A stretch of DNA of 64,000 bases from Microbulbifer rhizosphaerae (GTDB lineage Bacteria > Pseudomonadota > Gammaproteobacteria > Pseudomonadales > Cellvibrionaceae): contig NZ_JACHWZ010000012.1 in assembly GCF_014191725.1 (NCBI RefSeq), positions 62,001 to 126,000 of the forward strand, read 5' to 3'. Position 1 is the first letter of the stretch. Every line of letters begins with the position of its first letter. Position numbers and translations under genes: made by a program. This document shows, in pieces, positions 27,826 to 36,876 of the stretch. Below the pieces are notes generated by a model, which saw only the letters and a list, made by a program, of their open reading frames with translations, was not told the DNA's origin and made no database searches.

Positions 27826-27871
27826 TTTTTTCACTCCATGGAAGATAAATGGCTGCTGGCACTGGCTGGGC

Positions 27872-29218
27872 TCAGGTCTGTTTGACGCCGGTGAGGCGGT
27901 AGACAAACCAGCGCGGCAAGCGGTACTGGCGCCGCACCAGCAGGTTAAGGCAGTCGAACAGTTTCACCGGGCGACTGCCAATCTGTTCCAGGCTGGCGGC
28001 CAGCTTATCGAGGCACAGTTCTATCTCCCCCTCGGTGACTGTCAACGGCGGATAGAAACGCAGCACCGGGTGGTCGGCGGACTCGTTCATCGAATGGCCC
28101 AGATGGATGCCGTGGCGCCCCATTACCATAGTGATGGCCGATTCCACCGCCGGATTCCTGACCTTGAGCCCGGTCATAAGCCCGATACCGGGCGCTTCTT
28201 CAATCAACGCCGGATATTGCCGGGCCAGGCGCCGCAGCCCCGAAATCAGGCGCACGCCCAGGCGCTGCGCGCGCTCGGGCAAATTCTCCCGCTCGATAAA
28301 ATCGAGTGAGGCCAGCGCCGTGGCGCAAGCGAAGGGCGAGGCGCCGGCACCGCTCGCCAGGTAGTCCGCGTCGAAGTCCGACAGGCCGGTCAGGGTTTCG
28401 TACAGGCGGTCGCTCATCACCGTCGCGGCAATTGCCGCATGGCCGCCGGTCATGCCCTTGGAAAGCAGGATGATGTCCGGTTGCGCCGCATCGTATTCGA
28501 TGGCGAACATGCGACCGGCACGCCCGAACGCCGTCTGGATTTCGTCGGCCACGAAAAGCGCACCGTGCTCCCTGCACAGCAGCTCCACCTGTTTGACGTA
28601 GCCCGAGACGGGCACCTGTAGATAGGGGCCGCCGAGCACCGGCTCCAGGAATACCGCGGCGACGTCGCTATCCATGGCATCGCTCAGGGCGGCGAGATCG
28701 CCGTAGGGGACGAAGTCGACCTGGCGCATCAGCGGGTCGAAGGGATTTCGGTGATTGTGTTGCCCCAGGATATTGAGCGCGCCCAGGGTTTTGCCGTGGT
28801 AGGAGTCTCGCGCCACGATAATACGCCGGCGCGGCGCGCGGGCCGCGAGAACGGCGCGCAGGGCTATCTCGCACGCCTCCGCCCCCGAATTCGTCAACCA
28901 CACGCGGTTGAGATCGCCCGGCAACATCCTCGCAAGCCGTTGCATCAATCCGACCTGACTCGGCTCCATCATCCCGTAAGGCAGCGTTGCGATGCGAGCC
29001 AACTGGTCGCAGGCCGCCGCCTGCACATGGGGATTGGCGTGCCCGACGATGAATACGCCGTAACTGCAGGCGAAGTCGAGAAAGCGGTTGCCCTCCTCAT
29101 CCTCGATCCAACTGCCCTCGGCGCGGTGCTCGATGGTCCTGTGGGACATGTGGTAGAGGGTCGCCGCCGTCGGGTTCCAGTGCTTGTCGCAGCAGTCGAT
29201 CACCTGCAGCCGGTTCAT
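27872..29218 (-). CDS. Class III aminotransferase, active-site residues intact
   Basis: A 448-residue fold-type I PLP enzyme of the ornithine/acetylornithine/GABA class. VWLTNSGAEACEIALRAV binds phosphate, FVADEIQTAFGRAG supplies the PLP Asp, and LLSKGMTGGHAAIAA carries the catalytic Lys. The N-terminal GSWIEDEEGNRFLDFACSYGV is typical. ATG 29218 overlaps the stop of the neighbouring aminotransferase homologue. It may aminate a carbonyl intermediate or feed the amine donor, and which of these is unknown. Confidence 0.92.
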   Translation of the reverse strand: MNRLQVIDCCDKHWNPTAATLYHMSHRTIEHRAEGSWIEDEEGNRFLDFACSYGVFIVGHANPHVQAAACDQLARIATLPYGMMEPSQVGLMQRLARMLPGDLNRVWLTNSGAEACEIALRAVLAARAPRRRIIVARDSYHGKTLGALNILGQHNHRNPFDPLMRQVDFVPYGDLAALSDAMDSDVAAVFLEPVLGGPYLQVPVSGYVKQVELLCREHGALFVADEIQTAFGRAGRMFAIEYDAAQPDIILLSKGMTGGHAAIAATVMSDRLYETLTGLSDFDADYLASGAGASPFACATALASLDFIERENLPERAQRLGVRLISGLRRLARQYPALIEEAPGIGLMTGLKVRNPAVESAITMVMGRHGIHLGHSMNESADHPVLRFYPPLTVTEGEIELCLDKLAASLEQIGSRPVKLFDCLNLLVRRQYRLPRWFVYRLTGVKQT

Positions 29219-30453
29219 CACACCACCTCCCGGAGCGCCGCCGGTTCACAGCCGGCTCGCTCGCATCCCCGCTGCAACCGTTGCAGCACCTGCTCCCATT
29301 CCCGCTCGCTCACTGTCAACGGCGGCGCCAGGTACAACCAGCGATCCCGCGGCCGCTGCAACAGCAGCCCCGCCCCCAGGCACTCCCGCCAAAGGCGATC
29401 GGCCGGAGCGGGACCCGGCAATTCCACGGACACGAGCCCCCCGCAAACCTGATAGTTGCGGATGAGGGATTCCGGGTTTGCGGCGCGGGAAGCGAACCGC
29501 TCGGTGAAGGCACGGCCCAGGCCCTCCTGCCGTTGCGCAATCCGCTCCCGCGCCAAGTGACGCAGCGCGACCGTAGCGGCGACACAACTCGCCGGATTGC
29601 CGCCGGTGGTGCTGCCGTGCAGTGACGGATTGCGCCCGCCGTATACCGCGTCGTTGATCGCCTTGCTGGTGACATAGACACCGACACCAATCTGGCCACC
29701 GCCCAGCGCGTCACCCAGCACCAGCGCATCCGGCACCACGCCGGTGAGCGAAATACCGAGGGGTGTGCCGGCGAAACCGAGCCCCGTGTGCAGCTCCGAG
29801 GCAATCATCAGGCAGCCGTGGGTATCGCAACCGCGGCGCATCTCGGTGAGAAAGGCCGCTTCCAGCCGGCAGAGCCCGCGCTCCCGAATCACCGGTTCGT
29901 AGACGACCGCCAGTGTGCTCCGATCCAGGCTGCCGGCCAGGGACGCACTGTCGTTGGGCCGGATCGGCACCACCTCCATTCCGAGGGCATCCAGGTAGCC
30001 CGCCCCGATACCGGCCAGCAAGGTGCCGTAACTAAGGCTGCCGGGTCGGCTGCCGGCCACCACCAGCAACCGGTTTCGCCGCGGATTGAGCCCTTTGGCC
30101 AGCTTGAGGGCACCCTCGAAGGCCTCGTCGCCGGAATTGCACACATAGGAGACCGACAGGGGTGTGGGACACAATTTGTCGAGTTCCACCACCAGTTCCG
30201 CCAGGGTGCGGCTGATCAGCACGCGGTTCGACAGCGGCAGTCTGCGCAGTTGCGCCTGTACCGCTTCGACCACCGGCGACACGCCGTAGCCGAAACCGCC
30301 GGACGCCGCGTCCAGCAATGTGCGCCCGTCGGCTAGATGCAGGCTGGCGCCCTCGGCAGAAACCACCACGTCGCCAGTGGCCCGCTCCGCCAGATAGGGC
30401 GGTGCGTGGCGTTGGAACATCGCCGGCAATTCGGAATAACTCGCTGTATTCAT
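29218..30453 (-). CDS. Class III aminotransferase homologue lacking the PLP lysine
   Basis: The 411-residue protein keeps the class III frame (LHLADGRTLLDAASGGFGYGVSP, CNSGDEAFEGALKLAKGLNP, STTGGNPASCVAA) but has lost both residues that hold PLP. The Asp of ADEVQTG is Ser219 in IASELHTGLG, and the Lys of LGKALGGG is Asp248 in LGDALGGG. It cannot form the usual Schiff base. Since the adjacent gene encodes an apparently intact paralogue with overlapping start/stop, it may be a non-catalytic partner in a heteromer. The longer frame from 30636 overlaps the previous gene, and ATG 30453 is the better start. Confidence 0.88.
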   Translation of the reverse strand: MNTASYSELPAMFQRHAPPYLAERATGDVVVSAEGASLHLADGRTLLDAASGGFGYGVSPVVEAVQAQLRRLPLSNRVLISRTLAELVVELDKLCPTPLSVSYVCNSGDEAFEGALKLAKGLNPRRNRLLVVAGSRPGSLSYGTLLAGIGAGYLDALGMEVVPIRPNDSASLAGSLDRSTLAVVYEPVIRERGLCRLEAAFLTEMRRGCDTHGCLMIASELHTGLGFAGTPLGISLTGVVPDALVLGDALGGGQIGVGVYVTSKAINDAVYGGRNPSLHGSTTGGNPASCVAATVALRHLARERIAQRQEGLGRAFTERFASRAANPESLIRNYQVCGGLVSVELPGPAPADRLWRECLGAGLLLQRPRDRWLYLAPPLTVSEREWEQVLQRLQRGCERAGCEPAALREVV

Positions 30454-30524
30454 ACTTTTCCCTTTTTTCCGAGTAGCTTTCCCGCAACCAATCTTCAAAA
30501 AATTAAATTGCACCCTTGGAACAC

Positions 30525-31088
30525 TCAGGCGGCCCGTCCCAGACGGTGTGCCTTGTCCAGCCAACGCTTGCGCTTTTCCGCGCAGGAATTGTGTAGTGGA
30601 CCGAAGTAACAGGTCTGTCTGGCGCGGATGCCGCAAAACTTGAGCACATTGTCGCGCATCAACTTGGTACCGCGGCTGCGGTGCACGAAGCGGTGCAGCC
30701 AGATGGGGACATCCATGGTGATCAACAGTGACGCGCTCTTGTTGTTCAGCAGGCTTTCCACCGCACCGTTGTCAAACCGGAAGGCGAACCCCGGCGTCAT
30801 TGCACGGTCCAGGGCTCCCTTGAGCAGAGCCGGCATCACGCCCCACCAGTTCGGGTAGACGAAAGCCAGGTGGTCCGCCCATTGAATGGACGACTGCAAC
30901 CGCTCCATGTCCGGTTCCAGAGGCTGCCCGCCGTAACCCTCCCGCAGCACCGGATCGAAGTTCAGCTCTCCCAAGTCAATTCGCTCGACACGGTATCCCC
31001 TGACGGCACAGCCGCTCGCGTAGGCGCTGGCCAGGGAGTGACAAAAACTGTCGCGCTTCGGATTGGCATTGATAATCAGCACATTCAT
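30525..31088 (-). CDS. NAD(P)H-dependent flavodoxin-fold oxidoreductase (KefF/NQO-like)
   Basis: A 187-residue FMN/FAD protein: MNVLIINANPKRDSFCHSLA at the N-terminus, then WADHLAFVYPNWWGVMPALLKGALDRAMTPGFAF, the classic NQO/KefF signature. It would reduce a quinone or supply reduced flavin. ATG 31088 overlaps the TAA of the MFS gene (TAATG). It is co-transcribed with the cluster, and one possible role is reducing a redox cofactor for the diiron oxygenase, but this is inference. Confidence 0.88.
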   Translation of the reverse strand: MNVLIINANPKRDSFCHSLASAYASGCAVRGYRVERIDLGELNFDPVLREGYGGQPLEPDMERLQSSIQWADHLAFVYPNWWGVMPALLKGALDRAMTPGFAFRFDNGAVESLLNNKSASLLITMDVPIWLHRFVHRSRGTKLMRDNVLKFCGIRARQTCYFGPLHNSCAEKRKRWLDKAHRLGRAA

Positions 31089-32503
31089 TACGCCGCCTCC
31101 ATTGCCGCGCGCACCCGTGCCCTGCCCGGCAGGCCCGTGGCGCACAGCAGCGCCACCACCGTCAGGGCAAAGAGCACGCTGAAACTGTTTTGGAAGGCCC
31201 CGGCCGCATCCCCGCCGTGGCCGGCCTGCACAAGGTGAATGGCCGCCAGGGTGTTAATGCCGATGGCAGCGCCCAGGTTGCGGAACAACTGGACGGCGGA
31301 GGTATAACGACCGAGGTGTTCGGCAGCGGCAGAGTTCTGCACCAGCACCAGGGTGGTGGTGGCGGCGCAACCGATGCCCAGCCCGATTGCCACCTGTGCC
31401 AGAACCAACTGCCACAGCGACACTGTGGGCGGCGCGAAGGCCAATACCGCCGCACCCGCGGCCAGCAGCACCGCACCGCAAAGTGCGGCGGTCCGGTAGC
31501 CGGTCCGGACCAGCAAAGCACCGCACAGTGCGGAGCCCAGCACCCAACCGAGAGCCGCCGCCAGCACGAGGCTGCCGGAAGTCAGGGTGGCACCGCGGGA
31601 AACAGCGGCGAGGTACAGCGGCAGGAGCGTCACCGAGCCGTAAAGGGCCACGGCGGCGAGCGCCGTCAGCAGCGCGGCCGCGCGCAGGTGGGGCTCGGTG
31701 AAAAATGCCCGCGGCAACACATCTGCGGCGGGCTTCGCCGCCACGTTGTGCCAGTAAACTGCTCCCAGCAGGGGCAACGCCGCCAGCAGCCACGGCAGGC
31801 CGCCCTTCACGCCCATGGCCGGCAGCATGATGGCGGTCAGCAATACGGCCACCAACAGGCAGAAACTCGCCAATGCCGGCAGGTGCAAAGGAGAGGAGAC
31901 CGAGGTGCCCCGCTTGTCGCCGGCGGGGCAGGTGGCCGCGATCAGCACCGCCGCCACCAGAATCAGCGGCACATTGAGGAAAAATACCCAGCGCCAGCCC
32001 AGCAGTTCGTGGACGAGTCCGCCGAGCAATGGCCCGGCAATGGCCGCGAGCCCCCATATTCCGCTGAGTAGCCCCTGCATCCGCCCCCGCGCTCCGGGTC
32101 CGAACAGGCGGCCTACCAGGGTGTAGCTGAGGACCATGATCAACCCCGCTCCCGCGCCCTGCGCGGCGCGCGCGGCAATCAGCTGCGGCATGTCGGCAGC
32201 CAGGGCGGCCGCCACCATGCCGGCGAGGAAGAGCAACAGGGCGGCGAGCAGCAGGCGCTTTTCTCCCAAGCGATCGGCCAGGGTGCCGCCCATGGCGGCG
32301 GCAACGACCGAACAGTAGATAAAAGCCGACATCACCCAGGGATAGAGAGCCGGGCGGGTGAATTCCCCACTGATCACCGGCAATAGGGTACCTACGATGG
32401 TACTGTCCATGGCGGCGAGAAACAGCGACAGCAAGACTGCCGCAGTCGCCCATCGCCGCCGGCTACCCGCGCCCGGCGTGGGCGCATCGATATTCTGGCG
32501 CAT
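31088..32503 (-). CDS. MFS drug/product exporter (DHA2/EmrB-type)
   Basis: A 471-residue major facilitator with about 14 membrane segments. Motif C-type LLSLFLAAMDSTIVGTLLPVIS is in the first helix and GGTLADRLGEKRLLL follows helix 2. Motif-type LTSGSLVLAAALGWVLGSALCGALL appears in the second half. DHA2 exporters commonly give self-protection or export products. It is embedded in the operon between the diiron oxygenase and the flavoprotein, 11 bp from the former. Confidence 0.93.
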   Translation of the reverse strand: MRQNIDAPTPGAGSRRRWATAAVLLSLFLAAMDSTIVGTLLPVISGEFTRPALYPWVMSAFIYCSVVAAAMGGTLADRLGEKRLLLAALLLFLAGMVAAALAADMPQLIAARAAQGAGAGLIMVLSYTLVGRLFGPGARGRMQGLLSGIWGLAAIAGPLLGGLVHELLGWRWVFFLNVPLILVAAVLIAATCPAGDKRGTSVSSPLHLPALASFCLLVAVLLTAIMLPAMGVKGGLPWLLAALPLLGAVYWHNVAAKPAADVLPRAFFTEPHLRAAALLTALAAVALYGSVTLLPLYLAAVSRGATLTSGSLVLAAALGWVLGSALCGALLVRTGYRTAALCGAVLLAAGAAVLAFAPPTVSLWQLVLAQVAIGLGIGCAATTTLVLVQNSAAAEHLGRYTSAVQLFRNLGAAIGINTLAAIHLVQAGHGGDAAGAFQNSFSVLFALTVVALLCATGLPGRARVRAAMEAA

Positions 32504-32514
32504 AGTGTCCTCTC

Positions 32515-33423
32515 CTAGGCAACCGCGCCGTGTACGCGGGTTTCGCTACAAAACGCCGCCAACAGTTGGCGGTGTTCATCGTTCATTGCGTCGTCGACCT
32601 TGCGAATTATCTCGCCGCCGAACACCAACTCGCGAAATGCGGCGGTGAGCTGCATCTGGATCTCGTTGGCCCTGTTGCCCCCGGTGTAATCGCAGCTGAA
32701 AAAGTCTTTGGCGTAAGCCGCAAAACGGATCGCCAATTCGGTATTCAGGTCTTCGGTGGCGTGTAGTATCTGGCGCATGCGACGCTGTTCGGCGGAGTTC
32801 AGCGCGGGAATGACGTGGTCGAATACAAAGTGATCCACCTTGATGTGCCGCGCCTCGTCCAGCCCGTGCGCAACCAGCAGCTGGGTAAAGAAAAATCGCT
32901 GCTCCGGGTCCAGGGCCCTGCAGCGGCGTTCAAACACGGTGATTACCGATTCTCCGATGTAGGCCGAACAACAGAGCGCTGCCAGTTTCACCCAGGGGGA
33001 TTCGTCGCTCTGGTACAGACCGACCCGCTGGGCGTACAGGTTTTCCGGATATTTGAAATCCCGTCCGCTCAGCAACCGCACGTAGAGGTAGAACATATTG
33101 GCGTGGTGCAACTCCTCCGCGGCGAAGCAGGACAGTGCATGATGCAATGTATGTCCCGCATTCAATCCCGTCGCCGGCTCGCGCTGTAGTTCGGACAGAA
33201 CGATCGACAGAACGCCGGTAACGTGCTTCTCAATCTCCGCTAGTTGCGCCAGCTCCTTGGTGATGTACACCACCGCTTTTTCTTCGTGTCCCGGCTCCCC
33301 GAAAGCCAGGCGGGACAGGAAATCCCGCTCCGCATCATCGAAAGCCTCGGGCCACGGCAAAGCATTGGGATGAATAGTGTCGATGTGTGCCCGTGTGGCG
33401 ATGTCCTGCAGTTCGCTGATCAT
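32515..33423 (-). CDS. AurF-like diiron oxygenase (putative N-oxygenase)
   Basis: This 302-residue helical protein has the diiron ligand pattern of p-aminobenzoate N-oxygenase AurF. FAAEELHHANMF provides ExxH, YIGESVITVFE provides a bridging Glu, and AHGLDEARH places His, Glu and His at the +0, +4 and +7 spacing seen in AurF (H223, E227, H230). A further Glu lies in ITKELAQLAEIEKHV. AurF family members oxidise amines to hydroxylamine or nitro groups, so an N-oxygenated product is possible. A carbon-oxidising role is the alternative. Its start overlaps the darcynin stop. Confidence 0.85.
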   Translation of the reverse strand: MISELQDIATRAHIDTIHPNALPWPEAFDDAERDFLSRLAFGEPGHEEKAVVYITKELAQLAEIEKHVTGVLSIVLSELQREPATGLNAGHTLHHALSCFAAEELHHANMFYLYVRLLSGRDFKYPENLYAQRVGLYQSDESPWVKLAALCCSAYIGESVITVFERRCRALDPEQRFFFTQLLVAHGLDEARHIKVDHFVFDHVIPALNSAEQRRMRQILHATEDLNTELAIRFAAYAKDFFSCDYTGGNRANEIQMQLTAAFRELVFGGEIIRKVDDAMNDEHRQLLAAFCSETRVHGAVA

Positions 33424-33767
33424 GTCTGATCCTCCATTCCGCTGGTTTCCCGGTCGAAGTCCTGATAGCCGTCTTCGATGCCGATCAAAATGTCCTTGAA
33501 TTCGGCATAACCCTGAGCCAGCAACGGACTGTCGCGCAGCTCCTCGATCAGGAAGTAGTAATGTTTCAGGTCTTCGGTTTCGAAAATCGCAAAGTCCGTG
33601 TAGTGGGTTGCGAAAGCCTCCGCGTCGAAAAATCGCACCCGCACGCTATCGGCATATTTTTCGAACAAGGGAAGGACGTGTGTACCCTGAAAATCCCTGC
33701 GCGCCTCACGGCTCAGTTGCAGCCAGAGGTTGGAAAAACGGTAGGTCACGATAATGGTGTACTGCAT
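33420..33767 (-). CDS. Darcynin-family protein
   Basis: A 115-residue protein matching the darcynin family (function unknown, often beside biosynthetic genes): YRFSNLWLQLSREARRDF, LPLFEKYADSVRVRFFDAEAF, FAIFETEDLKHYYFLIEELRDSPL and GIEDGYQDF. The four-base overlap with the diiron gene suggests coupled translation. A ferredoxin-like fold is likely, but no reaction has been assigned. Confidence 0.75.
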   Translation of the reverse strand: MQYTIIVTYRFSNLWLQLSREARRDFQGTHVLPLFEKYADSVRVRFFDAEAFATHYTDFAIFETEDLKHYYFLIEELRDSPLLAQGYAEFKDILIGIEDGYQDFDRETSGMEDQT

Positions 33768-33791
33768 GGTTGTCTCCGTTCGGGGCTTTTC

Positions 33792-34685
33792 TCAGACATA
33801 GCTGAGCGCGTTGTAAATCGTTCGCCGGGTATCGACTATCGCCCTGCGACCGTGCATGACGCGCGTGTTGTCGATTAGCAGCAGGTCGCCGTTCTTCCAG
33901 GTCACCTCGCTGGTCAGCACCCCGGTGACCTGAGTGATCTCCGCCATGATTTCGGCGGGGATGGGCTCTCCGCTATCCAGGGTGATAACCGGAACCTCGT
34001 AGTTGTACGATGGCCCGAGAATACTGTTGGCAAAAGCAACGCGACCGGAAAACCGGCCTGTGCGGGCCGCGGGAGTCCGGAACCTGTAGCAAATGGCACC
34101 GCCATCCAGCGGATCAATCGTCGCCGTGCTGGTGTCGTTCATCAGGGCGCGCAAGTGGTCAAGTGTGATATCAGCGCGGGGCAGTTTTCCCTCACGGCTG
34201 TGGTAAACGTAATCCTTCCACTGCTGTTCGCTCACTCGCCGGCTGTAAACGATGTCGTGCCGTGTGAACATCTCCCGCGCGGTATCACCCAGTGCAGCCC
34301 ATACCTGCTCCCCGTCGCAAACCGTGGTCTGCGATCCGCTGGTCGCGGCCCGCTCGCAATAGAACCACGCCAGGTCCGGCCAGAAGGGGCTGTTGCCGTT
34401 TTCGCAATGCAGTCCTACCGGATCGGTTCCCGCATCCACTTTTTGCGCGACGTTGCTGTGGAAGTTCCTGGCGGGGTCCAAACTGATGCGCGAGCTGACA
34501 CGCTCGACCATGGCGGTAAAACGCGGCATGTCGACATCGGAGCTGCGAAACAGGATGTAGCCGGAGGTTTGCAGAATATCCAGGATCTCTTCGCGCTCGA
34601 GCTCGTCCAGTTGCACGTCACCCCCTTCAAACAGGGCGCCCACTTCACCGCCGACGGTTTCGTGCACATTTTTGATCGCTAACAC
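33792..34685 (-). CDS. Fe(II)/2-oxoglutarate-dependent oxygenase (TauD/clavaminate synthase-like)
   Basis: A 297-residue oxygenase starting at GTG 34685, with GGGAGG seven bases upstream inside the end of the AMP-ligase gene. The facial triad is His-X-Glu (GLHCENGN) and a distal His in DNTRVMHGR, with the 2OG-binding Arg in RRTIYNALS. HXE instead of HXD is the pattern of clavaminate synthase, VioC and AsnO, which hydroxylate or desaturate amino acids. It probably hydroxylates or decarboxylates a cluster intermediate. The longer frame to 34730 is readthrough. Confidence 0.88.
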   Translation of the reverse strand: MLAIKNVHETVGGEVGALFEGGDVQLDELEREEILDILQTSGYILFRSSDVDMPRFTAMVERVSSRISLDPARNFHSNVAQKVDAGTDPVGLHCENGNSPFWPDLAWFYCERAATSGSQTTVCDGEQVWAALGDTAREMFTRHDIVYSRRVSEQQWKDYVYHSREGKLPRADITLDHLRALMNDTSTATIDPLDGGAICYRFRTPAARTGRFSGRVAFANSILGPSYNYEVPVITLDSGEPIPAEIMAEITQVTGVLTSEVTWKNGDLLLIDNTRVMHGRRAIVDTRRTIYNALSYV

Positions 34686-36256
34686 TTTGCCTCCCTTCGA
34701 TTTTCCATTTGCGATTTCAGGTAGGACCACAACTTGGTCCGTTGCGGCCGTCCGGTGACCGTGAAGAACCGCTGCACAGCGGGATCCGATCGGGCTATGA
34801 AATGAAATGTTTCAACGCGTTCCACCTCCGACAAGCGGCACTTGCCGTATTGGCGCAACTCGTGTTCGGCAATGGCGGGGGGTAATTCATCGTCGATGAC
34901 GAAAAATCCGTGTACCCGCTCCAGCCCGTTACCGAACAAAACCGCGTGTTCGACAAATTCCAGTGACCGGTAACTGGATTCGACCCATTCCGGGCAGAGA
35001 TTCCTGCCATTCGCAGTAATGATGATGTTCTTACTGCGGCCGATAATGCGTACAAAGCCATCCGCATCGATTTCGGCCAGGTCTCCGGTATGCAGCCAAC
35101 CGTCTTCATCGAGAACACAGCTGGACGGATCTTCCGTGGTATAGCCGGCAAAAAGGGAACTGCTGCGCACCAGCAGCTCGCCCGCTTCGGACAGCCTGAT
35201 GGATACGTGGGACAATGGCTTGCCGACAGTGCCCGCCCGATAGGCGCCATTGTGGTTCCAGCAGACAACGGAACTGTTTTCGCTGAGACCGTACCCCTCG
35301 TAGACTGGAATCCCGCGCTCGGCCAGCGCCGCCAACAACCCGGGATCGGTGGGCGCGCCGCCACAGGCGATCGATGGCGATTTCGGCTGGTCAAACACGC
35401 GCCGCATAAGTGCTTCGCCGCTCTCGCTGGAATTTGCGACTTCACTCGCCAGGCTCTCGACGAGAGCGGGTGTTAAGGTCAGTGCCGAAGGCCGGTTTCT
35501 GCGTATGTAGCCGAGGTAATCCCGCGCGTTCACGCCGCGAGAGCCGAGCAGCGGAATCGACGGCGGCAGAAACACGGTGTGCCCACCACTGCAGGCCGGC
35601 AGGTAAAGGGCCGTTACCTGTTCGATAAGCAGGCTCAATGGCACCAGGGACAGGTAGCGCTGGTAGTCGTGGGGGCCGACACAACACATCAGCGAGTCAA
35701 TCAGTGCAGACAGCCCCAAATAGCGGATTTTCACCCCTTTGGGATTGCTGGTGGTGCCCGACGTATGGATGATTTTGCAGATCCAGTCGCACTCGGGGTC
35801 AAATACCGGCAGCTGTGTCAAACCGCTGCCGTTTCGAATCAGCTCGTCCAACTTCAGCTCCAGCACCGGTGCATCGGTATCGAGCGTTATTCCCCAATGC
35901 TTGAGCGCTTTGACACCGCGCCCATCAACCAGATAAGCATCACAGGCATCCAGCAGGTTGCCGGCCTGCTCGCGAGAGAACGCCAGCGGAATCGGCACTT
36001 CCGTAATACCCGCCAGCAGCAGTGCCAAATCGGCAATTGCCCAGCCCGGGGAGTTACCGGCAATCAATCCCACTCGCAGCGGCTGAGACGCGTGCATCCG
36101 CCATTGCAACAGATGCTTTGCCAACCCGGCCGCGGACGCCAGAAATTCACCGTAAGTGAGGCTCTGTGTATCGCCGCTTTCGGGGCCGTGGACGCAGAGC
36201 GCCTTTGAGCGTGGGTTCCCGGCGCCAACCTCCAGGATTCGATCCAGTAATTTCAC
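34679..36256 (-). CDS. AMP-dependent acyl/aryl ligase
   Basis: A 525-residue ANL enzyme with IIHTSGTTSNPKGVKI (ATP-binding), VYEGYGLSENSSVV, DGWLHTGDLAEIDADGFVRIIGRSKNIIITANGRNL and a C-terminal basic patch TVTGRPQRTKLW in place of the usual PxxSGKxxR. The substrate cannot be read from sequence. Start and stop overlap the neighbouring genes (ATGA with the hemolysin-like gene, TAG within the oxygenase start region). AMP ligases next to thermostable hemolysin genes recur in marine gammaproteobacteria. Confidence 0.9.
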   Translation of the reverse strand: MKLLDRILEVGAGNPRSKALCVHGPESGDTQSLTYGEFLASAAGLAKHLLQWRMHASQPLRVGLIAGNSPGWAIADLALLLAGITEVPIPLAFSREQAGNLLDACDAYLVDGRGVKALKHWGITLDTDAPVLELKLDELIRNGSGLTQLPVFDPECDWICKIIHTSGTTSNPKGVKIRYLGLSALIDSLMCCVGPHDYQRYLSLVPLSLLIEQVTALYLPACSGGHTVFLPPSIPLLGSRGVNARDYLGYIRRNRPSALTLTPALVESLASEVANSSESGEALMRRVFDQPKSPSIACGGAPTDPGLLAALAERGIPVYEGYGLSENSSVVCWNHNGAYRAGTVGKPLSHVSIRLSEAGELLVRSSSLFAGYTTEDPSSCVLDEDGWLHTGDLAEIDADGFVRIIGRSKNIIITANGRNLCPEWVESSYRSLEFVEHAVLFGNGLERVHGFFVIDDELPPAIAEHELRQYGKCRLSEVERVETFHFIARSDPAVQRFFTVTGRPQRTKLWSYLKSQMENRREAKC

Positions 36257-36876
36257 GCGCTTTTCCTTACTTCCGGGTACACATCAATTTCCAGGTTGCG
36301 AAAGCCATAGCGCCCGGCGTTGGCGAGGAAGATCCCGCTCATCTCGCACACGTTGATATAGCCGGTCGCCGGCTTATTCTGGTAGTAATTTCCCCAGCGG
36401 AGCGGGTCTTCGCCGCGCAGGCGCTCTCCATACGCCTGTTGCAGTGGCACAAAGGGAATGCCCAGACGTGCCAGCAGGCGTGAGAGTTGTGAAGTGGCGG
36501 TACACAGAATGTATTTCTTGCCCTTGCACCACACCAGCAGTGGAATCAACATCATCAATTCACTGCCGGCCTGGCGGGAAAGAGAAGCCAGGGAACCCAC
36601 TTCCACTATGTCGTCGCGGTAAATGGGTTTCTGCTCTATTTCACTGAGCATTATCTCGATCGGCAGGTTGAGATACTGTTCTGAAAAGAACTCCACCGGC
36701 TTGGCCACGGTAATACCGCCACAGGCTTTCACCTGGTTGAAGCTGTCGTAGTAGACGGCAAAATAATCTGGTGCGGGTTCTATGTCGGCATCGAAATGGG
36801 CCCGGTACTTATTTTTCACCAGCGCCACCGCCGCTGACCAGTCGCGCATGCTGGAATCAATCAGCTTGATTTGCAT
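36253..36876 (-). CDS. Thermostable-hemolysin family protein (GNAT-like)
   Basis: The 207-residue product matches the family named after the Vibrio thermostable delta-hemolysin: MRDWSAAVALVKNKYRAHFDADIEPAPDYFAVYYD, QYLNLPIEIMLSEIEQKPIYRDDIVEVGSLAS and ATSQLSRLLARLGIPFVPLQQAYGERL. The name is historical and the fold looks like an acyltransferase or autoinducer-synthase-like GNAT, so it may carry an N-acyl transfer in this pathway. ATG 36876 has AGAGGG eight bases upstream. It overlaps the MBL gene by 20 bp and the AMP ligase by four. Confidence 0.8.
   Translation of the reverse strand: MQIKLIDSSMRDWSAAVALVKNKYRAHFDADIEPAPDYFAVYYDSFNQVKACGGITVAKPVEFFSEQYLNLPIEIMLSEIEQKPIYRDDIVEVGSLASLSRQAGSELMMLIPLLVWCKGKKYILCTATSQLSRLLARLGIPFVPLQQAYGERLRGEDPLRWGNYYQNKPATGYINVCEMSGIFLANAGRYGFRNLEIDVYPEVRKSA

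Noticed and set aside
36253-36876. Haemolysin toxin reading of the thermostable-hemolysin family protein
   Set aside because: The family name is historical. No signal peptide or pore-forming feature is visible, and the operon context is biosynthetic.
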